In this document: positions 25,377 to 34,118 of the stretch, piece after piece | Numbering within the stretch: the first letter of the stretch is position 1 | Layout of the letters: every line of letters begins with the position of its first letter | From: Kriegella aquimaris | GTDB taxonomy: Bacteria > Bacteroidota > Bacteroidia > Flavobacteriales > Flavobacteriaceae | Direction of reading: 5' to 3' | Length of the DNA stretch: 64,000 nucleotides | Assembly: GCF_900103215.1 (NCBI RefSeq) | Contig: NZ_FNGV01000002.1 | Coordinates: 62,001-126,000, forward strand | Translations under genes and position numbers: made by a program | Notes under the pieces: model-generated | Databases searched by the model: none | What the model was told of the DNA's origin: nothing | The model's input: only the letters and a program-made list of their open reading frames with translations

Positions 25377-26519
25377 GTGAATCAGACTTATACTTTTAAT
25401 TTTCCGACGCCCATACGTTTTGGGAGCGGTGTTATCGATGAGCTGGCCGACTATTTAAAGAGCCACAATTTAAAAAAACCCTTATTCGTCACCGATCAAA
25501 ATGTGGCCGAGTTATCCTTTTTCAAGAAAATAAAAAAGGATGTTGAGCGACAAGGTCTAGAGGTGGAAGTGTTCACCGATATGCACAAAAATCCAGTTAA
25601 ATCTGATGTAATCAAGGGCGGGGAAGCATATCACGATTCTAAATGTGATTGTATTGTCGGTATTGGCGGCGGTGTGGCTTTAGATGTAGCTCGGGCCATT
25701 CTGTTGCGCGTAAACCACAAGCGAGATCTTTTTGATTATGACGACTTAATAGGTGGTGACAAATATGTAACCGAAGATGTACCCCATTTTATAACGGTGC
25801 CGACTACTTCCGGAACAGGTAGTGAGGTGGGGCGAAGTGCCATTATCTCTGAAGACGATACTAAAAAGAAAAGAATTCTTTTTAGTCCTAAGTTACTGGC
25901 AAGAATCGTATTTGCCGATCCGCTGTTGACTATGGAGCTTCCTTCTTTCGTCACGGCAGCTACCGGTATGGATGCATTGACTCACAATATGGAAGCCTAT
26001 GTGGCAAAGGGGTTTCATCCTATGTGCGATGGCATAGCACTCGAAGGTATTGCCCTGATTGCACAATCTTTGGAAAAGGCGACCAATAATCCAGATGTCG
26101 AAGCACGGTCAAAAATGTTGTTGGCTTCACTAATGGGGGCGGTAGCTTTTCAAAAGGGGCTCGGGGTAGTACACAGTTTGGCACATCCTTTATCAAGTAT
26201 GTTCGATACTCATCACGGTCTGGCGAATGCGGTGAATTTACCCTATGGAATGGAGTTCAATTACGAAGGTTTCGAAGATCGATTTGATAAAATGGCTCTG
26301 GCTCTTGGGTTGGGGTCGAATGAAGGAAATAAGGTGGTTTCCCATCTTTTTGCCTTGAACGATAGCCTTGGGCTTCCAACAAAATTATCAGATTTGGGCG
26401 TGAAGAAAGAACATATCGACCAACTTTCGGTTTTGGCAGAAGCAGATTTTTGTCACCCAAATAACCCCAAACCTGTCAAGATAGAAGATTTTAAAAACTT
26501 GTATACAAAAGCACTTTAA
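25377..26519 (+). CDS. Iron-containing alcohol dehydrogenase
   Basis: A 380-residue group III alcohol dehydrogenase starting with GTG at 25377. The NAD-binding region carries GIGGGVALDVARA (about 95-107) and PTTSGTGSEVG (142-152). Metal ligands are Asp199 and His203 in GMDALTHNMEAY, His270 in VHSLAHPLSS and His280 in DTHHGLANAV. It would oxidise a primary alcohol to an aldehyde. Within this operon the natural substrate is the hydroxyl end of the gamma-glutamylated amino alcohol. This enzyme is what sets the cluster apart from polyamine (Puu) clusters, which use an amine oxidase at this step. Confidence 0.9.
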   Translation: MNQTYTFNFPTPIRFGSGVIDELADYLKSHNLKKPLFVTDQNVAELSFFKKIKKDVERQGLEVEVFTDMHKNPVKSDVIKGGEAYHDSKCDCIVGIGGGVALDVARAILLRVNHKRDLFDYDDLIGGDKYVTEDVPHFITVPTTSGTGSEVGRSAIISEDDTKKKRILFSPKLLARIVFADPLLTMELPSFVTAATGMDALTHNMEAYVAKGFHPMCDGIALEGIALIAQSLEKATNNPDVEARSKMLLASLMGAVAFQKGLGVVHSLAHPLSSMFDTHHGLANAVNLPYGMEFNYEGFEDRFDKMALALGLGSNEGNKVVSHLFALNDSLGLPTKLSDLGVKKEHIDQLSVLAEADFCHPNNPKPVKIEDFKNLYTKAL

Positions 26520-26528
26520 TAGCAACCT

Positions 26529-27311
26529 ATGGTAAAAATCGGAATAACTTCCTGTTTTATGTATCCCGATAAAGAACGCACGGTATTCGGGCCAAAGTCA
26601 TTGAGTTATATAGAAAATGATATGGCGCGATATGTTGCACAAGAAGGTATTCTTCCCATTTTGATTCCTGATGTTGACGATGTTTATTTGGAAAAAATTC
26701 TTGCGGAAGTTGATGGCATCGTTCTTCAAGGAGGTAGTGATTTGGCGCCCGAAACCTATGGCGAGGCACCCATCGGTAGATGGAAAGGAGACGCACATAG
26801 AGATAGGTATGAGCTCAAGATATTGGATTTTGCCATTAAGAACTCACTTCCGGTCTTGGGCATTTGTCGGGGATTTCAATTGATGAATGCTTATTTTGGG
26901 GGAACACTTTACCAAGATATTGGCACTCAGCTCCCACAAGCCAACGACCACAGATCCGCGGAGTTATACGATACTATAAAACATCCTGTGCAGTTTGTTC
27001 GAGACACTTTTCTCCATTCGCTTTATGGTGATATCAAAAACCCACATGTGAATACGGTACATCATCAGGCCATAAAAGACTTGGGTGATGACCTAGAGGT
27101 TTATGCGAATTCCAATGACGGCTTAATAGAAGCGTTCGGATATACGAAAGAACCTGTTGGCAAGGTGGTGGGGGTGCAGTGGCATCCTGAATTTTCAAAT
27201 ACATTGAAAGATGAACTCATTGACCCGAATATATTGTACGAAGCCTTTTTGCAACATGTAAAAGAGGGGGAAACAAGTCAAATGAATCAAAATAGTGGAA
27301 TAGATATTTAG
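26529..27311 (+). CDS. Class I glutamine amidotransferase-like hydrolase (PuuD-like)
   Basis: A 260-residue peptidase C26 protein. The nucleophile Cys113 sits in LGICRGFQLMN, and the partner His219 and Glu221 in VQWHPEFS. DGIVLQGGSDLAPETYGE near residue 62 is the family's oxyanion-side motif. There is no synthase domain, as in PuuD, which cleaves gamma-glutamyl-GABA to glutamate and GABA. Here it would release glutamate from the oxidised product, predicted to be gamma-glutamylglycine, and yield glycine. It starts 9 bases after the alcohol dehydrogenase gene. Confidence 0.87.
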   Translation: MVKIGITSCFMYPDKERTVFGPKSLSYIENDMARYVAQEGILPILIPDVDDVYLEKILAEVDGIVLQGGSDLAPETYGEAPIGRWKGDAHRDRYELKILDFAIKNSLPVLGICRGFQLMNAYFGGTLYQDIGTQLPQANDHRSAELYDTIKHPVQFVRDTFLHSLYGDIKNPHVNTVHHQAIKDLGDDLEVYANSNDGLIEAFGYTKEPVGKVVGVQWHPEFSNTLKDELIDPNILYEAFLQHVKEGETSQMNQNSGIDI

Positions 27312-27358
27312 GTCATTTCAAATATAAATGACAGCAGAAAATTAATTCAAATTCACAA

Positions 27359-28723
27359 ATGAAAATAAAGAATCCGGCAACCAATAAAGTTATAGCCGAA
27401 CTAACGGATAATAGTCCTTCGGAAATCAAATCCAAACTGAACACCCTCCGTAAAGGACAAAAAGAATGGTCTCGTCTGTCGGTTCGTGAACGTTTAGACT
27501 GTATCGTAAAGTTCGGTGAATTGATGCAGGCCAACAAAGAAGAGCTAGCCGCAATACTTACTAGTGAAACGGGCAAACCATTGCAACAGTCGTTGAACGA
27601 GATTGTCGGAGCACAGAATCGAATCGACCATTTAAAAAATAATGCAGAAAAATGGCTTGCCGACGAGAACTTGGTAGATTCGGGAGCGACACACGAAAAA
27701 ATCGTGTACGAACCTTTGGGAGTCATTGCTAATATTTCAGCATGGAACTTCCCTTATAATGTGGGGTACAATGTTTTCCTTTATGCTTTGGTAGCAGGTA
27801 ATTCCGTAATGTACAAACCTTCGGAATACGCGAGTCTCACAGGCAAGCAGTTCGAAAAGTATTTGCATGAAGCGGGTATACCCAAAAATGTTTTTATGTG
27901 TGCCATAGGCGATGGAAAACTCGGACAACGCATTCTCAAGGAACCATTCGACGGGTATTTCTTTACTGGTTCCCATGCAACGGGACAAAAAATTGCTAGT
28001 ACCGTAGCCTCCAAATTGGTTCCCGTACAATTGGAATTGGGCGGCAAAGATCCCCTGTTCGTTGCCGACGATGTACCTGACGTAAAGGTGGCGGCGGTTA
28101 ACGCTGCAGAAGGGGCGTTTTATAATAACGGACAAAGTTGTTGTGCCGTAGAACGGATTTATGTTTCGGAAGGTATTTATGACGACTTTGTCGAGGCTTT
28201 TGTTAATGAAGTTGAGTCGTATGTTTTGGGCGATCCCACAAACCCGGATACATTTTTAGGTCCTTTGACCCGCGAACAGCAAATAGCTGTTCTCAAAGAT
28301 CAGGTGGGCGATGCAATTGCCAAAGGTGCAATACTGAAAACAGGAGGACAAGCCATAGAAGGCGAGGGCTATTATTTTCAGCCCACGGTATTGATTAATT
28401 GTACCCATGATATGAAAGTAATGCAAGAGGAGTCTTTTGGCCCTATCATCGGAATTCAGAAAGTAAAAGATGATGAAGAAGCGGTAGCGTTGATGCAAGA
28501 CACCGAATATGGCCTGACAGCGGCCATTTTTTCCTCCAATGAAGATAGGGCTATGGAGGTACTTCGGCAAATGAATACCGGTACCGTTTATTGGAACTGT
28601 TGTGACCGTGTGAGTCCGAACGTTCCATGGTCCGGAAGAAAAAGTTCAGGTCTCGGAGCTACATTGTCCGTGCAAGGCATTCGTGCATTCGTACAACCTA
28701 AATCATATCACCTTAGATCATAG
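27359..28723 (+). CDS. NAD(P)-dependent aldehyde dehydrogenase
   Basis: A 454-residue ALDH of usual length. Catalytic residues are visible: Asn130 in SAWNFP, Glu226 in LELGGKDP and Cys261 in NNGQSCCAVE. The C-terminal NCCDRVSPNVPWSGRKSSGLG matches the subgroup of succinate-semialdehyde and related dehydrogenases. In the proposed route it oxidises the gamma-glutamylated aldehyde made by the alcohol dehydrogenase to the acid. It is the last gene of the set, 47 bases after the hydrolase gene. Confidence 0.92.
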   Translation: MKIKNPATNKVIAELTDNSPSEIKSKLNTLRKGQKEWSRLSVRERLDCIVKFGELMQANKEELAAILTSETGKPLQQSLNEIVGAQNRIDHLKNNAEKWLADENLVDSGATHEKIVYEPLGVIANISAWNFPYNVGYNVFLYALVAGNSVMYKPSEYASLTGKQFEKYLHEAGIPKNVFMCAIGDGKLGQRILKEPFDGYFFTGSHATGQKIASTVASKLVPVQLELGGKDPLFVADDVPDVKVAAVNAAEGAFYNNGQSCCAVERIYVSEGIYDDFVEAFVNEVESYVLGDPTNPDTFLGPLTREQQIAVLKDQVGDAIAKGAILKTGGQAIEGEGYYFQPTVLINCTHDMKVMQEESFGPIIGIQKVKDDEEAVALMQDTEYGLTAAIFSSNEDRAMEVLRQMNTGTVYWNCCDRVSPNVPWSGRKSSGLGATLSVQGIRAFVQPKSYHLRS

Positions 28724-29131
28724 AAAATAAAATGGCCAAACCCTATTTCAATGAAAAATTATAGCTTAAAAACCATACTTTTTTTATCTGTTTGGAAAAA
28801 GAAATATTACTATTTACCAGGTAGTACATAACAACTAGGAATAGGTAAAGCCGAATTGAATTCAAAAAAGCGCTAAGACAAACGTGTCGACCCTGTGTCA
28901 ATAACATTGACATTTTCAAAGTTCCCCCCAGAAAAAAGCAGTACAGTGTTCTTGATATTAATAACATAAACGTATGAAGTGACCTAAACACTTGATAAGA
29001 ATTAATGTAATCATAAAATAGGACTCAATTACTTTAATGGTTTATTGGTTTTTTGTTAACCTAAAACAAACCTTTAAAGAAGTTTTTCAAGACAATTTTG
29101 CACCACGAATAATTAACCAAAATCAGTATCA
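28724..29131. other. 408-base intergenic region before susC
   Basis: No credible gene is present; the 82-codon minus-strand frame at 28743-28991 gives a protein rich in Phe, Leu and Ser with no family look. No clear terminator follows the aldehyde dehydrogenase gene. The last 100 bases are AT-rich and must hold the susC promoter, but I find no exact TAnnTTTG; the nearest is CAATTTTG at 29093-29100. Confidence 0.5.
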
Positions 29132-32100
29132 ATGAAAATGAAAAAAACGCTGTTAACACTGGTTCTTATATTATTTATAGGGACCTTAACACACGCCCAG
29201 AAAATATTCTCGGGAAAAGTTTTAGACGAGAACAACACTCCTTTACCAGGAGCTTCTGTTGTAATCAAGGGGAGTTCGACGGGGGTTGCCGCTAATTTTG
29301 ACGGTAATTTTACAATCGAAATATCTAACAACGATGAAGTGCTTCAAGTATCTTATATCGGATATGTTTCCCGAGAGATCAATATCGCCGGAAAATCATC
29401 GGCTACAATAGTATTGCAACCCGATTCACAGCAATTGGAAGAAGTTGTAGTAACTGCCTTGGGTATTACCCGGGCAGAAAAGAAATTGGGTTATGCTACC
29501 CAACAAATGGATGTGGAGACCATTGAAGAGGTAAAGGCCCCGAACGTAGGTAGTTTGTTTACGGGGCAAGTAGCCGGACTTTCGGTTACCAATCCCACAG
29601 GACTCTTTCAGTCGCCCTCCTTTTCATTACGGGGTAAAAGTCCGCTGATCGTAATCGACGGAATTCCTGTAGAAACGAACTTTTTTGACTTATCATCAAA
29701 TGATATCGGTAACGTAAACGTATTGAAAGGTACTACTGCATCCGCATTATACGGGTCTAGAGGTAGAAACGGGGCAATCTTGATTACTACTAAAAATGCC
29801 AAGACCGAAGGCTTGGAAGTTTCCATATCGCACAACATGATGGTAACTGCGGGGTTCACCGTATTTCCTGAAACACAAACTGAATATGGGAATGGGTCGA
29901 ATGGTAAATATGAGTTTTGGGATGGTAAAGATGGTGGTATTTCCGATGGAGATATGATTTGGGGCCCCAAATTTGGAACAGGGGCTATGGTTCCCCAGTG
30001 GAATAGTCCGATTCTTGACAATGTAAGCGGTGAGACCATTCCTTGGTGGGGTGATGTCGCTGGAACACTTTATGATGACAAATCACGGTATTCACGGGTT
30101 CCTATTTCTTGGGATTACCATGATAACTTAAAAGACTTCCTTCAGACGGGCTATATTTCAAACACCAATTTCGCTATTTCCCATAGGGGAGAAAAAGGGT
30201 CTTTCAGACTTTCTGGAACGTATGCCTATCAAAAAGACCGAGTGCCGAATTCAAGTTTGAATACCGGTGGGTTGAATTTTAAATCGACAAGTATACTCTC
30301 CGATAAATTAACGTTGGACAGTAAATTATCCTATAACAAAGTGTATTCGCCCAACTACCCACGACATGGGTACGGTCCTAAAAACCATATGTATACAATC
30401 CTTATATGGATGGGAGACGATGTAAACGGAAAAGAACTTCGAGAGCATTTATATGTTCCCGGTCAAGAAGGATATCGTCAGGCTAACTGGAACTATGCTT
30501 GGTACAATAACCCCTATTTCGCGGCCCATGAACTTAATCAAGTATATGATGCCAATGTGATCAATAGCCAGTTAAAATTGAATTATAAAGTAACCGATGA
30601 ATTTAATTTACAGGCAAGGGGTTCCGCTGTTTTAAAGGATATATTCGAGGATCGTCAAAGTCCGAAAACGTATCTCAATTATGGTGATCCTAGAGAAGGG
30701 GATTATAAAACATGGAATCAAGACGTGCTTCTGGTCGACTATGACATTTTAGGAACGTACCAAAAAGAATTCAGCGAAAACTTTGGTTTTGACGTTAATG
30801 CAGGGGCATCTTCACACTACAGAAAATACCAACAAGAATATAATGCGACTGACGGTCTTGTAGCCCCTTTTGTATATAGTTTAAACAATACCAGCGGCAA
30901 TATAAAAGGCACCACGTATTATCAGCAAAAGAGCATTAATAGTATTTATGCCACCTTAGGGGTAGATATCTTCAATGCGTTGTTTTTAAACTTTTCGGCA
31001 CGTAATGACTGGTCTTCCACCCTTCCGGAAGAAAACCGCTCCTATTTTTACCCCTCGGTATCTGCAAGTCTCGTAGTATCGAATCTTGTCACTATGCCCG
31101 AAGGAATTGATTACTTAAAAGTCTTTGGGTCTTGGGCAGAAGTTTCTAGTGATCTTTCGCCTTATCAGTTGTCTTCATTTTATAGCAATAGTGGCTTTTT
31201 TGGATCCAATCCGAGATTAACCTACCCTGGCGGGCTAGTAAATCCGTTAATAGAACCTCAAAAATCAGCATCTTTTGAAATGGGAGCCAGTACGTCGTTC
31301 TTAAAGGGCAAGTTTAAACTTGATTTCACCTATTACAACACGGTAGATACCAATCAGATTATTAACCTACCGGTATCAGAAGCCTCTGGTTTTACTGAAA
31401 GAAAGGTAAACGGCAATGAGTATACAACCAATGGTTTTGAGGTGGCTCTTAATGTCTCGCCTATCCGAACGGATGATTTCAACTGGAATGTAAACCTGAA
31501 CTGGACCAAATGGGTAAAGAAACTTAGCGGTATCTATGATGATCAAGACCGTTATGGGAATCTAAGACTCAATGATCGCGCCGATAGTTATTATGGCACG
31601 ATATGGCAAAAGGCTCCTGACGGTCAATTGATATTGAATAGCGATGGACTTCCTGTGCGAGACAATTTCCCGGGGTATCTAGGTCATTTTGAACCAGATT
31701 GGCAACTAGGGTTCTTAAACAATTTTAAATATAAGAACTGGGCGCTAGATGTGGGTATCGATGGTGTTTGGGGCGGAGTATTTAACTCTACTACTATAGA
31801 AAAAATGTGGTGGGGTGGCAAGCATCCAAATTCAACCGAATTCAGGGATGAGGAGTATGCTGCGGGACAACCTGTTTATACGCCTGTAGGGGTTAATATT
31901 GTTAGCGGTGAATTGGTTCAAGATACTGATGGAAATACGATTTCCGATAGTCGTGTTTTTCAGCCCAGTACCACAAAAGTAAACTGGCAAACATGGAGTC
32001 AAAACTACCCCTATCGAGCACGTGTTACCGAAGACGAAAATGAAAAGTTCGCCAATGTTTTCGAACGCACTTTCTTTAAGTTAAGGAGTGTTTCCTTAAA

Positions 32101-32326
32101 ATATGATTTTACCGACTTGTTGCGAATAAAAGGCCTTACACATATCGACATGGCCCTGAGTGGATACAATCTTTTTATATGGAAAAAAGCCCCGATCGTA
32201 GATCCCGATTTTGGTACCGGAAGATCTGAGGGTGATCCCGAACCGAGCACACATTTCGGAAACGAAAACAACTTGCAAGATCCATCGTCCAGGTTTATTG
32301 GCTTGGGTATCAACATGAAATTTTAA
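29132..32326 (+). CDS. susC: SusC/RagA family TonB-dependent outer membrane transporter
   Basis: A 1064-residue protein with a signal peptide (about 1-22, ending in THAQ), a carboxypeptidase-regulatory-like domain (25-105, GKVLDENNTPLPGASVVIKG), then the plug with LEEVVVTALGITRAEK and the SusC signature ASALYGSRGRNGAILITTK (about 203-221). A 22-strand barrel fills the rest and ends in Phe, as expected for outer membrane insertion. It imports a large or bound substrate with TonB energy. susD follows after 10 bases, then two phosphoesterase genes, so the ligand may be an organophosphate such as a nucleotide or phospholipid head group. That is inference. Confidence 0.95.
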   Translation: MKMKKTLLTLVLILFIGTLTHAQKIFSGKVLDENNTPLPGASVVIKGSSTGVAANFDGNFTIEISNNDEVLQVSYIGYVSREINIAGKSSATIVLQPDSQQLEEVVVTALGITRAEKKLGYATQQMDVETIEEVKAPNVGSLFTGQVAGLSVTNPTGLFQSPSFSLRGKSPLIVIDGIPVETNFFDLSSNDIGNVNVLKGTTASALYGSRGRNGAILITTKNAKTEGLEVSISHNMMVTAGFTVFPETQTEYGNGSNGKYEFWDGKDGGISDGDMIWGPKFGTGAMVPQWNSPILDNVSGETIPWWGDVAGTLYDDKSRYSRVPISWDYHDNLKDFLQTGYISNTNFAISHRGEKGSFRLSGTYAYQKDRVPNSSLNTGGLNFKSTSILSDKLTLDSKLSYNKVYSPNYPRHGYGPKNHMYTILIWMGDDVNGKELREHLYVPGQEGYRQANWNYAWYNNPYFAAHELNQVYDANVINSQLKLNYKVTDEFNLQARGSAVLKDIFEDRQSPKTYLNYGDPREGDYKTWNQDVLLVDYDILGTYQKEFSENFGFDVNAGASSHYRKYQQEYNATDGLVAPFVYSLNNTSGNIKGTTYYQQKSINSIYATLGVDIFNALFLNFSARNDWSSTLPEENRSYFYPSVSASLVVSNLVTMPEGIDYLKVFGSWAEVSSDLSPYQLSSFYSNSGFFGSNPRLTYPGGLVNPLIEPQKSASFEMGASTSFLKGKFKLDFTYYNTVDTNQIINLPVSEASGFTERKVNGNEYTTNGFEVALNVSPIRTDDFNWNVNLNWTKWVKKLSGIYDDQDRYGNLRLNDRADSYYGTIWQKAPDGQLILNSDGLPVRDNFPGYLGHFEPDWQLGFLNNFKYKNWALDVGIDGVWGGVFNSTTIEKMWWGGKHPNSTEFRDEEYAAGQPVYTPVGVNIVSGELVQDTDGNTISDSRVFQPSTTKVNWQTWSQNYPYRARVTEDENEKFANVFERTFFKLRSVSLKYDFTDLLRIKGLTHIDMALSGYNLFIWKKAPIVDPDFGTGRSEGDPEPSTHFGNENNLQDPSSRFIGLGINMKF

Positions 32327-32336
32327 TCGTAAAGAA

Positions 32337-33845
32337 ATGAGAACATTAAAAATAACATCCGTTTTTGTATCGCTGATAGTACTGACCCTAGCGGCGTGCA
32401 GTAAAGATTTGAGCGAAATCAACGAGAATCCCAATAACGTAAGTGAAACCCACCCGCAATTGTTGCTTACTCAGGTGGCCTATAATGCTTTTGGAGTAGA
32501 AGGCACCGGCCCCATGTACGCTGGCAGAATGTTGGTGCAGACCGATGGAGAGAATAATGGGCAATATTATAACTGGGACAGGGCCAGTTTTGGCGAGTAT
32601 GGCGATCTTAGAAATGTGACGAAACTTATGGAAGAGGCGCAAAGGATCGAAAGCGATACGTACATCGCCTTGGCCATGTTTTTTAGGGCTTATTATTTTT
32701 ATAAGCTTACCCTTACTTTCGGAGATATACCTTATAGTGAGGCTTTGCAAGGTGAAAACACAAATATTTTTTTACCGGCCTACGATACCCAAAAACAGGT
32801 TTTTCAAGGCATCTTGAAAGAATTGGAAGAAGCCAATGCCCTTTTAGCTAGCGGAGCCGAATTGATTGCCGGTGATATTATTTTTAACGGCGACCCCGCA
32901 AAATGGCGAAAATTGATCAACTCATACCGTCTTAAAGTTTTAATGACGCTTTCGAAACAAGAAAGTGATGCGGATTTAAACATTGCCGCGGCTTTTGCTT
33001 CGATTTATAGTGGGCAACCCATTATGACATCTTTAGATGACAACGCCCAATTAGAATTCATCGATCAAGACGGAAGTCGCTACAGCCAGTTTAATAGTAG
33101 TAGTTATGGTTCGGGAATGTACATGGATTCTACGTTCATTAAAAAATTACAAGACCATATGGATCCCCGTTTGTTCATTTTTTGCAGTACTACAAAAAAT
33201 GCAAAGGAGGCTGGCTTGCTTGACGACGATTTCAATGCCTATGAAGGCGGAAACCCGATCGCCCCTTATGGTGAAGTCAACGACAAGGCCGCGGCGGGCG
33301 ATGCTTCAAAAGTAAATGCCAGATATACCGACGACCCTGTGGCAGAGCCACACAATGTTCTTGGGTATTGGGAAGTTGAGTTCATCTTGGCAGAAGCAGC
33401 CAGCAGGGGCTGGATATCGGAAGACGCAAAAGAACACTACGAAAACGGTATAAAGGCTTCCTTTGCGTTCTATCAATCCAATGCTAGAGATGCCACTGGT
33501 GTAAACGACTATGCATCGTTTGTTGATGAGAGTAAGGCAGATGCTTATCTTCTCGAAGACTTGGTCAATTGGGACAATGCTACCACCTTAGAGGAGCAAC
33601 TGGAGCTTATTATAACGCAAAAATACTTTACCTCATTCCATCAGACGGGTTGGCGTATGTATTTTGAACATTTGCGAACAGGGTATCCAGAATTTTTGAT
33701 TCCTGATAGTGGCACACCTCCAACACGATGGATATATCCCCAGAGTGAATACAATCAAAATACCGAGAACGTATCCGCGGCAATAGAACGCCAATTCGGA
33801 TCAAATAACGATGGCATTCGTCAGGTGCCATGGTGGTTACAATAA
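32337..33845 (+). CDS. susD: SusD/RagB-like substrate-binding lipoprotein
   Basis: A 502-residue lipoprotein, with a signal ending in LAAC (Cys21) and the usual following acidic residues. It belongs to the SusD-like group typified by the opening SKDLSEINENPNNVSETHPQLLLTQV, with tetratricopeptide-type helices (ALAMFFRAYYFYKLTLTFGDIPYSEAL) near residues 116-142 and FNGDPAKWRKLINSYRLKVLM near 183. It forms the surface lid of the SusC transporter. It is followed by a hairpin at 33864-33934. Confidence 0.93.
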   Translation: MRTLKITSVFVSLIVLTLAACSKDLSEINENPNNVSETHPQLLLTQVAYNAFGVEGTGPMYAGRMLVQTDGENNGQYYNWDRASFGEYGDLRNVTKLMEEAQRIESDTYIALAMFFRAYYFYKLTLTFGDIPYSEALQGENTNIFLPAYDTQKQVFQGILKELEEANALLASGAELIAGDIIFNGDPAKWRKLINSYRLKVLMTLSKQESDADLNIAAAFASIYSGQPIMTSLDDNAQLEFIDQDGSRYSQFNSSSYGSGMYMDSTFIKKLQDHMDPRLFIFCSTTKNAKEAGLLDDDFNAYEGGNPIAPYGEVNDKAAAGDASKVNARYTDDPVAEPHNVLGYWEVEFILAEAASRGWISEDAKEHYENGIKASFAFYQSNARDATGVNDYASFVDESKADAYLLEDLVNWDNATTLEEQLELIITQKYFTSFHQTGWRMYFEHLRTGYPEFLIPDSGTPPTRWIYPQSEYNQNTENVSAAIERQFGSNNDGIRQVPWWLQ

Positions 33846-33863
33846 GTCAAACTTAAAGTACAA

Positions 33864-33934
33864 GTTGACCAGAAAAAATGGTATCATGTTGCGCCAATCG
33901 CCGTTGGCAAATGCTATGTGTTTTTCTGGTCAGC
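33864..33934. terminator. Hairpin after susD, probably bidirectional
   Basis: GTTGACCAGAAAAA (33864-33877) pairs with TTTTTCTGGTCAGC (33921-33934) with one wobble, and a small inner stem GCCAA/TTGGC sits in the loop. It begins 18 bases after the susD stop and one base from the stop of the small minus-strand ORF. A/T runs in the stem suit termination from either side, but the long loop weakens the case. Confidence 0.5.
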
Positions 33935-33935
33935 T

Positions 33936-34103
33936 TTAACTTTTAAGAACACGAACGACCAAAAACAAATTCCGTTCCTCTTTTTCGAGGTAAGCCAGTT
34001 CGGTTTCTTCGAAAATTTTGGCGTTGGTTGAAGTGATATAATTTGGCTGATCCAAAGCGCCAAAATGTTTTGTGGCAGCAAATAATTTTTTTAACGAGTT
34101 CAT
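33936..34103 (-). CDS. Small protein of unknown function (55 residues)
   Basis: A 55-codon frame on the opposite strand of the surrounding operon, from ATG at 34103 to TAA at 33936. The protein begins MNSLKKLFAATKHFGALDQP and ends NLFLVVRVLKS; composition and codon use look like a real soluble protein, not random AT-rich translation. It starts only 15 bases from, and divergent to, the metallophosphoesterase gene. I do not recognise a family. A shadow ORF cannot be excluded. Confidence 0.45.
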   Translation of the reverse strand: MNSLKKLFAATKHFGALDQPNYITSTNAKIFEETELAYLEKEERNLFLVVRVLKS

Positions 34104-34118
34104 AAATAAAAAACAAAG

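Noticed and set aside
22650-28723. Reading the cluster as the polyamine Puu pathway
   Set aside because: There is no PuuB-type amine oxidase or putrescine permease; an iron alcohol dehydrogenase and an ethanolamine-type permease are present instead.
28743-28991. Minus-strand frame of 82 codons before susC
   Set aside because: The product is Phe/Leu/Ser-rich without any family look or signal, in AT-rich control DNA.
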